In this document: positions 44,900-54,381 of the stretch, one piece after another
Layout of the letters: each line of letters opens with the position of its first letter
Numbering within the stretch: the stretch's first letter is position 1
Source: Myxococcota bacterium
GTDB taxonomy: Bacteria; Myxococcota_A; UBA796; JAFGLY01
Direction of reading: 5' to 3'
DNA: 64,000 bases
Assembly (NCBI GenBank): GCA_024276675.1
Contig: JAJRWT010000032.1
Coordinates: 248,001 to 312,000, forward strand
Notes under the pieces: generated by a model
The model's input: only the letters and a program-made list of their open reading frames with translations
The model's database searches: none
Told to the model about the DNA's origin: nothing
Made by a program: the position numbers and the translations under genes

Positions 44900-45733
44900 T
44901 CAGCAGCGAAGTGTACGCCGTGTGAGCAGGGGGAGTTCCTGCTCGAGGTTGGAAGGAATGATCTTGACCAACCAGGTGTCGGCCGAGATCAGCCCGGGTT
45001 CAGTGAGCGCTACCTGGTTCCGCTGCACAACCTGGCCGCTCAAAGGCATGAAAACCGTGTGAAGCTCCCCGGTCACGGTCTTGATCTTGAACCCCACGTA
45101 GCCCTGCTCCACCAACTCACCCTCTGAGGGAAGGTGAAGCCTGTCCACCGCTCCGGTGGTTGTGAGGAACGACTCCTCTATGCCCAGGTTCATGGAGCCG
45201 TCCTGTTGGAAGGTGGCCCAGGAGTGCTCGCGAAGGTAGAAGGTGTCTCCTGGGGTCAGGTCCACGTGGGGAGTTCGGATACCCTCTTGTACTGCGAGTT
45301 TGTCCGCCTGTTCGCCTGCTTGTTCCACCATGACCGACCTGCGCATGGCCCTGTTGACAGGCCCCAGCAGCTCATGCCTGGTGAACGGCTTGGCCAGGTA
45401 GTCCACCGCTCCCAGTCGCAAGGCCTGTACCGCTGTGCGAATTGTGGGGTACCCGGTGATCATTATGACCGGAACCCGGTTGGAGTCTTCTTTGAGCTTC
45501 TCCAACAGCTCGATTCCGTTCATTCCGGCCATCATCAGGTCGGTAATGATGAGATCGTACTGCTCTGTTTCCAGGCTCTGAAGACCTTCCACGGCAGCAG
45601 ATACTGCCGTCACATGAAAACCCTGCCTCTGGAGAATCCTTCTCAAGCTCACGTGGATGATCTCTTCGTCGTCGATGACCAGTATTTTCGGGGGCCGTTC
45701 TGCGCCCTCGGCGGAATGCTTACTTGAGCTCAT
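44900..45733 (-). CDS. Response regulator with receiver and GcvH-like domains
   Basis: 277 residues from ATG 45733 (AGGAG upstream). Residues 15-130 are a receiver domain with acidic pocket DDE (21-23), phospho-acceptor Asp65 in ITDLMM and Lys115. Residues 165-262 resemble glycine-cleavage H protein: LREHSWATFQQDG, LPSEGELVEQGY, VFMPLSGQVVQRN and WLVKIIPS. At the lipoyl-lysine position (ESVKA in GcvH) the sequence is KTVTGEL, with Gly222, so lipoylation is not expected. The start overlaps the histidine kinase stop by four bases (ATGA), making it the kinase's partner. The output role of the H-like domain is unknown. Confidence 0.85.
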   Translation of the reverse strand: MSSSKHSAEGAERPPKILVIDDEEIIHVSLRRILQRQGFHVTAVSAAVEGLQSLETEQYDLIITDLMMAGMNGIELLEKLKEDSNRVPVIMITGYPTIRTAVQALRLGAVDYLAKPFTRHELLGPVNRAMRRSVMVEQAGEQADKLAVQEGIRTPHVDLTPGDTFYLREHSWATFQQDGSMNLGIEESFLTTTGAVDRLHLPSEGELVEQGYVGFKIKTVTGELHTVFMPLSGQVVQRNQVALTEPGLISADTWLVKIIPSNLEQELPLLTRRTLRC

Positions 45734-47577
45734 TTCTTGGCTCCTGTTGCGGTGGTTCCATCGCCCAGGGGAAAAACAAGGCGGAAAGTGCTACCCACGC
45801 CAGGTGTGCTGTCGACCTCGACACGCCCTCCGTGCTGTTCCATTATACTCACCACCGCGGAAAGGCCCAGGCCGGTTCCCTGCTCCCCCTTGGTGGAAAA
45901 GAAGGGCTCGAAGATCTTGCACAGCCTGTCCTCGGGGATTCCAACACCATCGTCGGACACCGAGACCATCACACCACGAGCGCCGTCCCACATACCACTG
46001 GCAATCACGATTCTGCCCTTCATCTGCATGGCATCCCGGGCGTTGATCACGAGGTTGAGTATCGCCTGCTGGATCAAGGTGGAATCCACCAGGATTGCGG
46101 GAAGACCCGAATCCAGTTCCAGACCGAATACCACATCCTGGAACGATGCCTGCCGTTCCACCAGGTTGATGGTTCGTCGCACAATCTGGTTGACCTGTGC
46201 AGGACTGCGCTGGGGCTCCTTCTGCCGGGAGTAGTCCAGCAGATCCCGGACAATTCGCCGGCAACGCAGGGTTTCCTGCATTATCAACTTGTAGTCCTCG
46301 GCGACGGGATCCTGGGGATCCACGTCCAGCAGTAGATCCTCGGCAAAAGTGAGCACACCCGTGAGGGGGTTGTTCAACTCGTGGGCCACCCCGGCCGCCA
46401 GTTTCCCCACGGCTGCAAGCCTTTCCGAGGAAAGAACCTCTCTCTGGAGCTGACGCTCCGTGGTGACATCCCGTGCCACGCAACAAAGGCTTACCACGTC
46501 GCCCTTGTAGTCCTTGAGACCAAAACGCTCGGATACGAGGATGACCTCCTTGTCACCCAGGTGCAGGCGCTCTTCGCTGACGATATGCCCCCCCTGCTTC
46601 ATGAAGATTTCGTCGTTGTGCTCCATTATTTCAGCGACTTCAGGAGGAAGAACCTCGGAGACGGCGCGACCGACCAGGTCCTTCTCGCTCAGTCCCAGGA
46701 GAGCACAGGCCCTGGGGTTTGCGAGCTGAAATCGACCGCTCAGATCCTTGATGGTGATGATCCCATGGACCGCGTTCATGATCTGCTTGAAGCGACGGGC
46801 CGACTCTTCCGTTTCCCTTTTCAGGAGAACCTGCTCCGTGATCTCCCGGGATGTCTCCACCACGCGTATGAGATTCCCGCGGGAGTCGAAGATGGGATTT
46901 GCGGTCACCTGGTAGTAGCCCTGCTTACCGCTGCGGCCTTCGCCGTAGTAGACGTGCTTTGCGGGAGCCTGGGTTCTCATCACCTCGATGAATGGGCAGG
47001 TGAACTCCGTACAGTTCATGAGGGTTTCGTTCCGACAGAAAGATTCGTAGCAGAACTTGCCCGTGGCCTTGTACCATGGTGTCTTCGTGACCTCTTCGAA
47101 ACGGCGGTTGACCCTCATCACCCGCATCTGGGTGTCCATGACCATCACAAGTTCTGGAAGACTGTCCAGGATCTCCTGCAATCTTGCCTTGTCTTCCTGG
47201 ACACGGGCCTCCAGGCGCGTTTTTTCTTCAAGCTCTTCCTGGAGATTGTTGAACATCTGTTCCAGGTCCCAGAAGACTCGTGCCAGGACGTGGTCCATCA
47301 CCCGAATTCCCGGGGGCAGGTGGCTGTTGATCTCAGCCAGGACAGCGTCGCTGCCGGTCAACTCGATCACCAGTTCCAGGCCCGGCAGCGACATGGCTTC
47401 GCTGATGCTGTCCATTATTGGCCAACCCTGCGCTCTTCCGAACTGGCAGCCGACGGCGTCCGGGTTCCTGTCAACCAGTGCAAGTATTTCCAGGTCCAGG
47501 AACGGCAGTCTGCCCTGGTGTGAAAGCTCCAGAACCGCGCGACAGCCCTTTCCAGCACCCACGAGAACGGTCTTCAT
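45730..47577 (-). CDS. PAS histidine kinase with N-terminal Rossmann-like domain
   Basis: 615 residues from ATG 47577 (AAAGGAG upstream). Residues 1-105 form a Rossmann-like domain beginning MKTVLVGAGKGCRAVLEL, similar to NAD- or CoA-binding folds. A coiled coil (105-135) leads to PAS 1 (about 135-250), which holds four cysteines (C176, C181, C189, C194), and PAS 2 (about 260-375). The dimerisation/phospho-acceptor motif VAHELNNPLTG has His399. The ATPase domain has NLVINARDAM, DDGVGIP and GTGLGLS. There is no membrane segment, so it senses a cytoplasmic signal, possibly a nucleotide and a redox or metal cue. It is coupled to the receiver-GcvH gene. Confidence 0.9.
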   Translation of the reverse strand: MKTVLVGAGKGCRAVLELSHQGRLPFLDLEILALVDRNPDAVGCQFGRAQGWPIMDSISEAMSLPGLELVIELTGSDAVLAEINSHLPPGIRVMDHVLARVFWDLEQMFNNLQEELEEKTRLEARVQEDKARLQEILDSLPELVMVMDTQMRVMRVNRRFEEVTKTPWYKATGKFCYESFCRNETLMNCTEFTCPFIEVMRTQAPAKHVYYGEGRSGKQGYYQVTANPIFDSRGNLIRVVETSREITEQVLLKRETEESARRFKQIMNAVHGIITIKDLSGRFQLANPRACALLGLSEKDLVGRAVSEVLPPEVAEIMEHNDEIFMKQGGHIVSEERLHLGDKEVILVSERFGLKDYKGDVVSLCCVARDVTTERQLQREVLSSERLAAVGKLAAGVAHELNNPLTGVLTFAEDLLLDVDPQDPVAEDYKLIMQETLRCRRIVRDLLDYSRQKEPQRSPAQVNQIVRRTINLVERQASFQDVVFGLELDSGLPAILVDSTLIQQAILNLVINARDAMQMKGRIVIASGMWDGARGVMVSVSDDGVGIPEDRLCKIFEPFFSTKGEQGTGLGLSAVVSIMEQHGGRVEVDSTPGVGSTFRLVFPLGDGTTATGAKK

Positions 47578-47639
47578 GAAGGCTCCTTTCGCAGCAGGAA
47601 TCCCACCGTTTCAGCATAACAGGCGTTGCCACCACCTGT

Positions 47640-50600
47640 TCAGGGACCCTGCCCGGATTGCAGGGTATTGGCGGAACCACGGCCCAGAATCCGGGTATGG
47701 AACAAAGACTTCAGGTCTTCCAGGGCCATGTAGAGAGCCGGCACAAGGAGCAACACGATTATCGTGGCGAATAGCACCCCAAAACCGAGGCTTATGGCCA
47801 TTGGCACCAGAAACCTCGCCTGAATGGAAGTCTCCATTATCATCGGCGCGAGACCCAGAAACGTCGTGATGGAGGTGAGCAGTATGGCTCGAAGGCGCAG
47901 CATTCCCCCTGATATCACGGCGGCTTCCGTTTCCTGCCCCCTGGCGCGCAGGCCGTTGGTAGCATGCACCAGCACCAAGGAGTCGTTCACGACGACTCCT
48001 GAAAGGGCCACCATACCCATGAAGCTCACGAGACTCAGGTCATATCCCATGAGTATGTGCCCCAGGAGGGCTCCCACGAAGCCGAAGGGTATGACCGACA
48101 TGACGATGAGCGGTTGCAGGTAGCTGCGAAAGGGGATGGCAATCAAGGCAAAAATGGCAAAGATGGCCACCAGGTAGCTTCCAGCCAGGTTGTCAAAGGT
48201 GTCCTGCTGTTCCCTCTGCTGCCCGACCAGCTCGATCCCCAATCCCGCATAGTTGTTCTCGATCTCGGGGAAGACCTCTGTCTGTAGTGATTCCAGGACG
48301 TTCCGAGGAGATGGAACCCCGGCCTTCAGCTCCGCAGATACGTGTACGATCCGCTTTCCATCTTCGCGAATGATGGATGTGGGGGCTCGACTGCGTTCAT
48401 ATCTCGCCACTTCGTGAAGGGGCACGAAGTCTCCGCCGGCGGTCCGAACCAGGAAACTGTCCAGGTCGTACTCGGAGGCCCTCTGTTCTTCCGGCAGGCG
48501 AACCATGATCTTGATCTCGTTCCTGCCCCGCTGCTCGCGGTACGCTTCGACCCCGTAGAAAGCGGCCCTGAGCTGACGAGCGATGTCGTCGGATGTGAGC
48601 CCCAGGCTGGTGGCTCGTGGCAACAGGTGGAAATCGAGCTGCGTCTTGCCCGAGGCGTATTCGTTTTCAATGTTGCGCAGGTCGGAGTAGGAGTGCAGAA
48701 CATCGCTCAACTGCCGTGAAGCCGGTGCAAGCACCGCTGGGTCGGAGTGAGAGAGCTGTACGTCCACCGCCGATCCTGCTCCAGGTCCCACCGCCGAGTT
48801 GAAGGTGAGCGCCTCCACGCCGATCATCTGTGGCGTATGCCCGGCCCAGGATGCCGAAAAGCTCTCGGCGCTCACCTCCCGCTCCGCCGATGGCACCAAC
48901 TGGACTTCGATGGATACGACGTGGCTCCCCACCTCCATGGGATTGAAGCGCTTGACCACGCCCTCGCCAAGCCTCGTGTAGATACCCCTGACGATCCCCA
49001 TTCCTCCGGACTCCTCTATGGCCTTGTCCAGGGATTCTTCCAATTGTTGCTGAACATCAAGGGTTCGCTGCAAGGCCACGCCGTAAGGCAGGCGTGCCGA
49101 CACCGTGACGACATCGCCCTCCAGGCTGGGAAAGAAATTGAAGGGGACGAGTCCGGAGGAGACCACCCCAACGGACAGGAAGAAAAACGCCCAGGCGATG
49201 GAGAGCGACAGGTAGCGTCTGCTCAGCACCCACTCCAGGGTGGGGCGGTAGACCTTCCTGGAGAAACTCTCCAGAGCACGCGCCGTGGATAGACTGAAGC
49301 GATCCGACCACGCGAACAGCCTGGTCCCCCATACAGACGGATGGGCCAGGTGGGCTGGGAGCACGAAGAATGACTCCAGCAACGAAAAGGCGAGGATCGT
49401 GGTCACCAGGATGGGGAACAGCCTGAACACCTTCCCCATGGTGCCGGGGATGAAGAAAAGCGGCATGAAAGCAGCCATGGTTGTCAGCACGGCGAAGGCC
49501 ACGGGCACGGCCATCTCTCGTGCGCCGGCGATGCTGGCTTCAAGGGCGCCCATTCCGCCTTGCATCTTGCTATGGGCGTTCTCACCCACGACGATGGCGT
49601 CGTCCACTACCATGCCAAGAGTCAGGATCAACGCGAACAGGCTGAGCATGTTGATGGATTGATCCATCCCTGGCATAAGGAAAAACGCCCCCAGGAACGA
49701 CACGGGAATGCCAAGCGCCACCCAGATGGCCAGCCGTAGCCTCAAAAAAAGTGCCAGCACCAGCACAACCAGCACGAAGCCAATCGCTCCGTTGTCCAGG
49801 AGCAGGTCGATCCTCTCGTTGAGCTTCTCCGATTCGTCGTCCCACACCGTCAGGTGAACGGTGTCGGGAAGGTCCTGAGCCATCTCCGCGGCGTACTCCC
49901 TGACCAGGTCGGAGATGGTCAAGGGCCGTTCATCCCCTATTCGATAGGCGGTCACCCTTATCGCGGGCTCCCCGTTCAAACAGGCTGCCTGGTCGGTGTC
50001 TGCGTATCCGTCGTCGATGGTGGCGATATCGGCCAGCCGGACCATTGCTCCATCCCCGGTACTCCGAATGACGATATCGCCAAGTTCTGCGCCCGAGATC
50101 TTCCTGTCGGCCAGCCGGAGCAGTATCTCTCCTGCCTGGGTATCGATGCCACCACCGGGCAGTTCGAGAGAGGACATCTCTATCTGCCTGGCCACATCTT
50201 CCAGGATGAGACCGTACTTCTCGAGATCCTGACGCCGGATCTCCACGGAGATCTCCATGGGAGGGACACCCCCCAGCTCCACCTGGGTGATGTCGTCGAA
50301 GGACAGCAGGTCGTTCCTTACACGTTCACCCAGGGCATGGAGTACGGACAGCTCCTGTTGACCCGACACGATGAGGGAGATGACCGCCTGCCTGCGGGAA
50401 ACCAGCGATACAGATGGTTCTTCTGAGTCACCGGGGAACGACGTGATCTGATCGACGGCGCTCTTTACGTCTGCCAGTACCTGGTTGACGTCAGCGTCAA
50501 GGAGCAGTTCCACCACCACGCTGGCGTTGCCCTCGGAAGCGATGGAGTGGACGTACTTCACGCCATCTAGCCCGCGAACCGCCTCTTCCACGGCCAGGAC

Positions 50601-50810
50601 TATCCCCTGCTCCACCTCGGATGGACTCGCTCCAGGGTAGGACACCGCCACCTTCACCATGTCCATGTCGAACTCGGGGAAGATCTCCTGCTTTACCCGC
50701 GAGAGTCCAATGAGTCCACCCACCACCACCACGAACATCAGCAGGTTGGCGGCCACCGGGTTGTTTGCCATCCAGGCCACAGGTCCGGAAGCGTATCTTC
50801 TACGATCCAT
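47640..50810 (-). CDS. RND-family efflux pump inner-membrane subunit
   Basis: From ATG 50810, 1056 residues. It shows the AcrB-type layout of twelve membrane helices and two large periplasmic loops. Helix 1 is preceded by WMANNPVAANLLMF, and helix 4 carries GMVVDDAIVVGENA, with the paired Asp residues of the proton relay. The helix 10-11 region has GVVVNDSLVLVH. Sequence style fits the broad HAE1/MexF-like group. It exports toxic compounds, lipids or metals through the outer membrane with its two upstream partners. Confidence 0.93.
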   Translation of the reverse strand: MDRRRYASGPVAWMANNPVAANLLMFVVVVGGLIGLSRVKQEIFPEFDMDMVKVAVSYPGASPSEVEQGIVLAVEEAVRGLDGVKYVHSIASEGNASVVVELLLDADVNQVLADVKSAVDQITSFPGDSEEPSVSLVSRRQAVISLIVSGQQELSVLHALGERVRNDLLSFDDITQVELGGVPPMEISVEIRRQDLEKYGLILEDVARQIEMSSLELPGGGIDTQAGEILLRLADRKISGAELGDIVIRSTGDGAMVRLADIATIDDGYADTDQAACLNGEPAIRVTAYRIGDERPLTISDLVREYAAEMAQDLPDTVHLTVWDDESEKLNERIDLLLDNGAIGFVLVVLVLALFLRLRLAIWVALGIPVSFLGAFFLMPGMDQSINMLSLFALILTLGMVVDDAIVVGENAHSKMQGGMGALEASIAGAREMAVPVAFAVLTTMAAFMPLFFIPGTMGKVFRLFPILVTTILAFSLLESFFVLPAHLAHPSVWGTRLFAWSDRFSLSTARALESFSRKVYRPTLEWVLSRRYLSLSIAWAFFFLSVGVVSSGLVPFNFFPSLEGDVVTVSARLPYGVALQRTLDVQQQLEESLDKAIEESGGMGIVRGIYTRLGEGVVKRFNPMEVGSHVVSIEVQLVPSAEREVSAESFSASWAGHTPQMIGVEALTFNSAVGPGAGSAVDVQLSHSDPAVLAPASRQLSDVLHSYSDLRNIENEYASGKTQLDFHLLPRATSLGLTSDDIARQLRAAFYGVEAYREQRGRNEIKIMVRLPEEQRASEYDLDSFLVRTAGGDFVPLHEVARYERSRAPTSIIREDGKRIVHVSAELKAGVPSPRNVLESLQTEVFPEIENNYAGLGIELVGQQREQQDTFDNLAGSYLVAIFAIFALIAIPFRSYLQPLIVMSVIPFGFVGALLGHILMGYDLSLVSFMGMVALSGVVVNDSLVLVHATNGLRARGQETEAAVISGGMLRLRAILLTSITTFLGLAPMIMETSIQARFLVPMAISLGFGVLFATIIVLLLVPALYMALEDLKSLFHTRILGRGSANTLQSGQGP

Positions 50811-50861
50811 GCCTGTGTCCCCCAGCGCCGCGCCTCCCGGCATTGAACCCACGTCGGTACA

Positions 50862-52034
50862 TCAGGGTTGCTCCACGCCATGGTCGGGCTGGATCTGCAC
50901 TCGTTGCCCCTGCACTGGAAGAGAAAGTGGACTCGTGACCACCAGGAGTCCCTCATCCAGTCCCGCAGTCACGAATACGCGGTCATCGAAACGCCAGCCA
51001 ACATCCACCTTCCGACTGCCGAGTCTGTGTTGATCGTCGACTATCCACAGCGTGTCGCCATTGTAGAGAGCCGATGCCGGCAACTCGAACACCCCCGACA
51101 GCTCCCTGCCTTCGAACTCCAACTCCACGAAGGCCCCGGGCAGCATGGGTAGACCTCCTTGACTGGCAGCCAGGGGATCGTCCACGTCGACCACGAGCCC
51201 AGCTCTGCGTGTCTCGGGTTCCAGTTCTCCCGACAGTGCCACTATTTTGCCGTCTCGTTCAAGCCACTTCCCCGTCCCCACGGCTTGCAGCACCCGGGCA
51301 CCGGAACCCTGTCGGGAGTTGACGCCTGGGATCTCCAATAATTCCAGGCGCTCGACGGGCACATAGGCCATGACCCGGAATGTGTGGCTGCCCACCAGGC
51401 TTGCCACCGGCGTGGATGGAGTCAGCACCTGTCCCACATCGATCCACTCATCGATGATCATCGAGTCGAAAGGCGCATGAAGCTCCGTACGTTCCAGGTC
51501 CAGGCGAGCCTGCTCCAGGCCGCTCCTGGCGGCTTCGAGAGCCAGCTCGGCCGTTTCCAGGTAGGGCTTGCGCAGTGCGAGGGCGGCGTCGTCGGCAGAA
51601 CGTTCGTCTCCCAGCAGCTCCCATTCACGCTGGGCCACCACCTGGCGCCTGGTTTCCAACTCCAGATCCAGCTCCGCCTGGCGGACCAGGCTTTCTTGTT
51701 GGTGCAGAGCCAGCTCGTAGTCCCTGGGGTCTATTCTGGCCAGAAGCTCACCCTTCTTGAAACGCCCGCCGGGGAGCAGGTCTCGAGACTGCCAGACTAC
51801 TTTTCCGCCAACCTGGGAAGTAACTGTCACGGTGCTGGCGGGCGCCACCACCCCAGTGGCTCGGACAATGGCGGGGGTCTCCATGGCAGCGGTTTCGATG
51901 GTCGTTACCAGTGTGACGCGTGGTCTTCTGGGTTCGCGCCTGGCCCTGCCCACCAGCAGGTTCAAGGCAAGCGCTCCAGCCAAGCCAACCAACAGAATCC
52001 CCGGCGGCAGCAGCAGCGCTGTGTGACGCTTCAT
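50862..52034 (-). CDS. RND efflux periplasmic adaptor subunit (HlyD/MFP)
   Basis: From ATG 52034, which overlaps the outer-membrane factor stop by four bases, 390 residues. An N-terminal membrane anchor (LLLPPGILLVGLAGALALNL) is followed by a biotinyl-lipoyl-like half motif (VVAPASTVTVTSQVGGKV), an alpha-hairpin of about 100 residues and a beta-barrel (AYVPVERLELLEIP). It bridges the RND pump to the TolC-like channel in the periplasm. Confidence 0.93.
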   Translation of the reverse strand: MKRHTALLLPPGILLVGLAGALALNLLVGRARREPRRPRVTLVTTIETAAMETPAIVRATGVVAPASTVTVTSQVGGKVVWQSRDLLPGGRFKKGELLARIDPRDYELALHQQESLVRQAELDLELETRRQVVAQREWELLGDERSADDAALALRKPYLETAELALEAARSGLEQARLDLERTELHAPFDSMIIDEWIDVGQVLTPSTPVASLVGSHTFRVMAYVPVERLELLEIPGVNSRQGSGARVLQAVGTGKWLERDGKIVALSGELEPETRRAGLVVDVDDPLAASQGGLPMLPGAFVELEFEGRELSGVFELPASALYNGDTLWIVDDQHRLGSRKVDVGWRFDDRVFVTAGLDEGLLVVTSPLSLPVQGQRVQIQPDHGVEQP

Positions 52035-53461
52035 GGTAACTCCATGGCCGGCGGATTCTCCCACACGTTCATCCAGCTACCCCCGAGGGCCTCGTGAAGC
52101 TGCACCCTTGCACTCAACAACTGCCTCCTGGCCAGTAACAGGTTCAGGCGAGCCTGTTGCTCGCTCTCCAGTGAAGTGAACACCGTCAGGTACTCAATCG
52201 TCCCCAACAAGTAACCCGCACGTGCTTCTTCAAAGGCCAGGCGTGCCGCCTGGTACTGTTCCCGGTAGGCATCCAGCTCCAGCTTCTTTGCCTCCTCGGT
52301 TTCGACTGCATCCTGCACTTCTTTTGCCGCCTGCAACAGAACCTGCATGTAGTCATGCTCTGCTGCCCGCTCCTGGGCTCGGGCCTGGCGTATGGAAGCC
52401 CGCGTTGCTCCACCCTGGAAGATTGGCAACGACAGACTGGCGTTGGCTCCCCAGGTATGCTGGATATCGAGATCGTCAATCCTCCTTCCCTGCAATCCAA
52501 TATCTGCGGACACCTGCAACGAGGGGAGCAACGAAAGCACCTCGCTCATGGTTCGCTGATGGGCCGCTTGCAGCCTGGCCTCCATCGCCTTGACATCCGG
52601 CCTGTTGCGGACAAGGTCCGTGGGTTCGGCGAGTGATGGTCTGGATGGTAGATCTGGAAGCTCCGAAGCAAGTCGTGGTACAGGGGTCGTGGAATCCCGC
52701 CCCAGCAACAGCGCCAGTTCCCTTTGAAAGAGCGTACATTGCAGGTTGGCAGATGGGAGTGTCGTCCGGGTGGACGCTGCCTGCTGCCTCTGCTGCAAGA
52801 CATCGATACCGTCGGCATCTCCACTCCTGTAGCGATCTTCCACGAGTTCCAGGAGCGACTCGCTGGTGGATATCTGCTGCTCAACGATGGAGAGTTCCTC
52901 CCGCGAAGCCAGCACATCGAAGTAGGCCTCGGCCACGAGCGCCGAGAGAGCCATTGTCTGGGCCTCCACATCGCCCCTGGTGGCCAATACATCAAAGCGG
53001 CTGGCCCTGTATTCCTTTCTGGCGACACCCCAGATATCAAGTGGAACATCGACACCCAACAAGGCGTTGCCGGTGTAGAAGGTACTGGATGCATCCGTGG
53101 TACCGTTGGCGGAACCCAGGTCGCCGAACTGAAAGCCCAGGGAGCTGCGGGGAGCCATGTTTGCGCCCACATCCAGGGAGGAGCTGGGCAAGAGTGCGGC
53201 AAAACTCTGCATGGAGCCAGCCCTGGCCTCTTCCACCTGCAACCAGGTCGAGCGTAGATCATGGTTTCGCGAAAGGGCCTCTTCCACGAGCTCGTTCAGT
53301 TCATCGATGCCAAAAGACTTCCACCACTCATCCGTTGGGGCCGTTGACGGGTGGTCCGAGCCGTGGAATTCCTGCACCGGCCCGACCCCGGCGAACTCCA
53401 CGGTGGAGGCAGAAAGGACCGTCGGACAAAGAGAAAAAAGGATCAACAGCGAGTCCCTCAA
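52031..53461 (-). CDS. TolC/NodT-type outer-membrane efflux channel
   Basis: 476 residues from TTG 53461; GGGAGGAATACC places the ribosome site seven bases upstream, and no ATG fits as well. A short signal peptide (LLILFSLCPTVLSAS) is followed by two repeats of coiled helices and beta segments typical of the outer-membrane factor family (ALSRNHDLRSTWLQVEEARA; VRNRPDVKAMEARLQAAHQ; GGATRASIRQARAQERAA). It is the first gene of the three-gene efflux operon. There is no lipobox Cys at the signal end, so lipidation is not expected. Confidence 0.92.
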   Translation of the reverse strand: MRDSLLILFSLCPTVLSASTVEFAGVGPVQEFHGSDHPSTAPTDEWWKSFGIDELNELVEEALSRNHDLRSTWLQVEEARAGSMQSFAALLPSSSLDVGANMAPRSSLGFQFGDLGSANGTTDASSTFYTGNALLGVDVPLDIWGVARKEYRASRFDVLATRGDVEAQTMALSALVAEAYFDVLASREELSIVEQQISTSESLLELVEDRYRSGDADGIDVLQQRQQAASTRTTLPSANLQCTLFQRELALLLGRDSTTPVPRLASELPDLPSRPSLAEPTDLVRNRPDVKAMEARLQAAHQRTMSEVLSLLPSLQVSADIGLQGRRIDDLDIQHTWGANASLSLPIFQGGATRASIRQARAQERAAEHDYMQVLLQAAKEVQDAVETEEAKKLELDAYREQYQAARLAFEEARAGYLLGTIEYLTVFTSLESEQQARLNLLLARRQLLSARVQLHEALGGSWMNVWENPPAMELP

Positions 53462-53942
53462 GGTATTCCTCCCGGTGAGCCATCTTTGGGTACCCCTGAT
53501 CTGGAAGAAACAAAAGTATCAAGTTTCCGTCCCTGGTTCCCGTCCGGTGGGGACGGATCCAGCAGGAGCGAGTCGCCATGGAGCCAGGTGCGTCCGAGCA
53601 ACCCGCCGGATTGGCAACGCTGTTTCACGTGGTTGCGTGGAAGTGCCTGGCCAACGATGAAATCAAGGGAGCCGCTCCTGCGACGGAAGCTATCTCCGCA
53701 TGGAAACTCCGTAGTGACCATGGGTATGGATATCCCGGCAGGGAGCCACAGATTCAGAGCCTCAGACCGACTCGCGAGGGAAGAGCGGGTGGAACATGAT
53801 AGCCCATGTGGGTATTGAGTGCGTTCAGGATTCCCGGTGGCGTGGCAGCCACTACGCCCTGCCCTGGGGAAACCTACACAGATCAAGGTTTACAAGAATC
53901 GCAACACCACGCTGGCACAGGACCCCGCCAACTGGAGGCACC
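53462..53942. other. Divergent intergenic region holding element copy B
   Basis: These 481 bases separate the efflux operon (minus) from the receiver gene (plus). The nested-palindrome element at 53562-53681 takes up a quarter of it. The rest has no coding character and no clear promoter pair. Frames on both strands are open in parts but lack start sites and consistent composition. Confidence 0.5.
53562..53681. repeat. Dispersed nested-palindrome element, copy B
   Basis: The ends are a perfect 9-bp inverted repeat, GCAGGAGCG (53562-53570) and CGCTCCTGC (53673-53681). Inside are GCCAGGTGC/GTGCCTGGC (53583-53591 with 53643-53651), TCC/GGA and GCAACC/GGTTGC (53598-53603 with 53631-53636). The order and spacing match copy A at 22111-22229. 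Differences preserve pairing in at least one place (TCC with GGA here, TCC with GGG in copy A). Confidence 0.75.
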
Positions 53943-54320
53943 GTGAAACCAAAGGTTTTGATCGTAGACGACGAAAGCGCATTTACCAATTACCTGTCAC
54001 GGCGTCTCAGCCTGCGGGGTATGTCGGTTCAAGCCGTGGGCGACGCTGAAACCGCACTCAAGGTCCTGGAAAAATCTCCGGTGGATGTCATGCTCCTTGA
54101 CATATGCCTGCCAGGTATGGATGGATTGGAAGCCCTGAAAGTGCTCCAACGGGATAGAAAGCGGCCAAAGGTGGTGATGTTGACCGGACATGGATCCATA
54201 GACCTTGCAGTGGAAGGCATGAAACTGGGCATCACCGATTTCCTGCAAAAACCCTGCGATATCGACTCCATCGTCAAGGCCATCGAAGAAGCAACCAGCA
54301 CCGGTACAAGGGAACAGTAG
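53943..54320 (+). CDS. CheY-like single-domain response regulator
   Basis: 125 residues from GTG 53943, with GGAGG four bases before. Starts KPKVLIVDDESAFTNYLSRR, with the acidic pair DDE near residue 10. The phospho-acceptor Asp is in VMLLDICLPGMDG, and Thr and Lys are in VVMLTGHGS and DFLQKPCD. There is no output domain. It lies 61 bases upstream of a SulP transporter on the same strand and may act on it or serve a kinase elsewhere. Confidence 0.93.
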   Translation: MKPKVLIVDDESAFTNYLSRRLSLRGMSVQAVGDAETALKVLEKSPVDVMLLDICLPGMDGLEALKVLQRDRKRPKVVMLTGHGSIDLAVEGMKLGITDFLQKPCDIDSIVKAIEEATSTGTREQ

Positions 54321-54381
54321 AGCGCGACGCGCGACATCTTCGGTGTCCAGACAACAGACACGAGGCCCGATAGAGCCCCCA

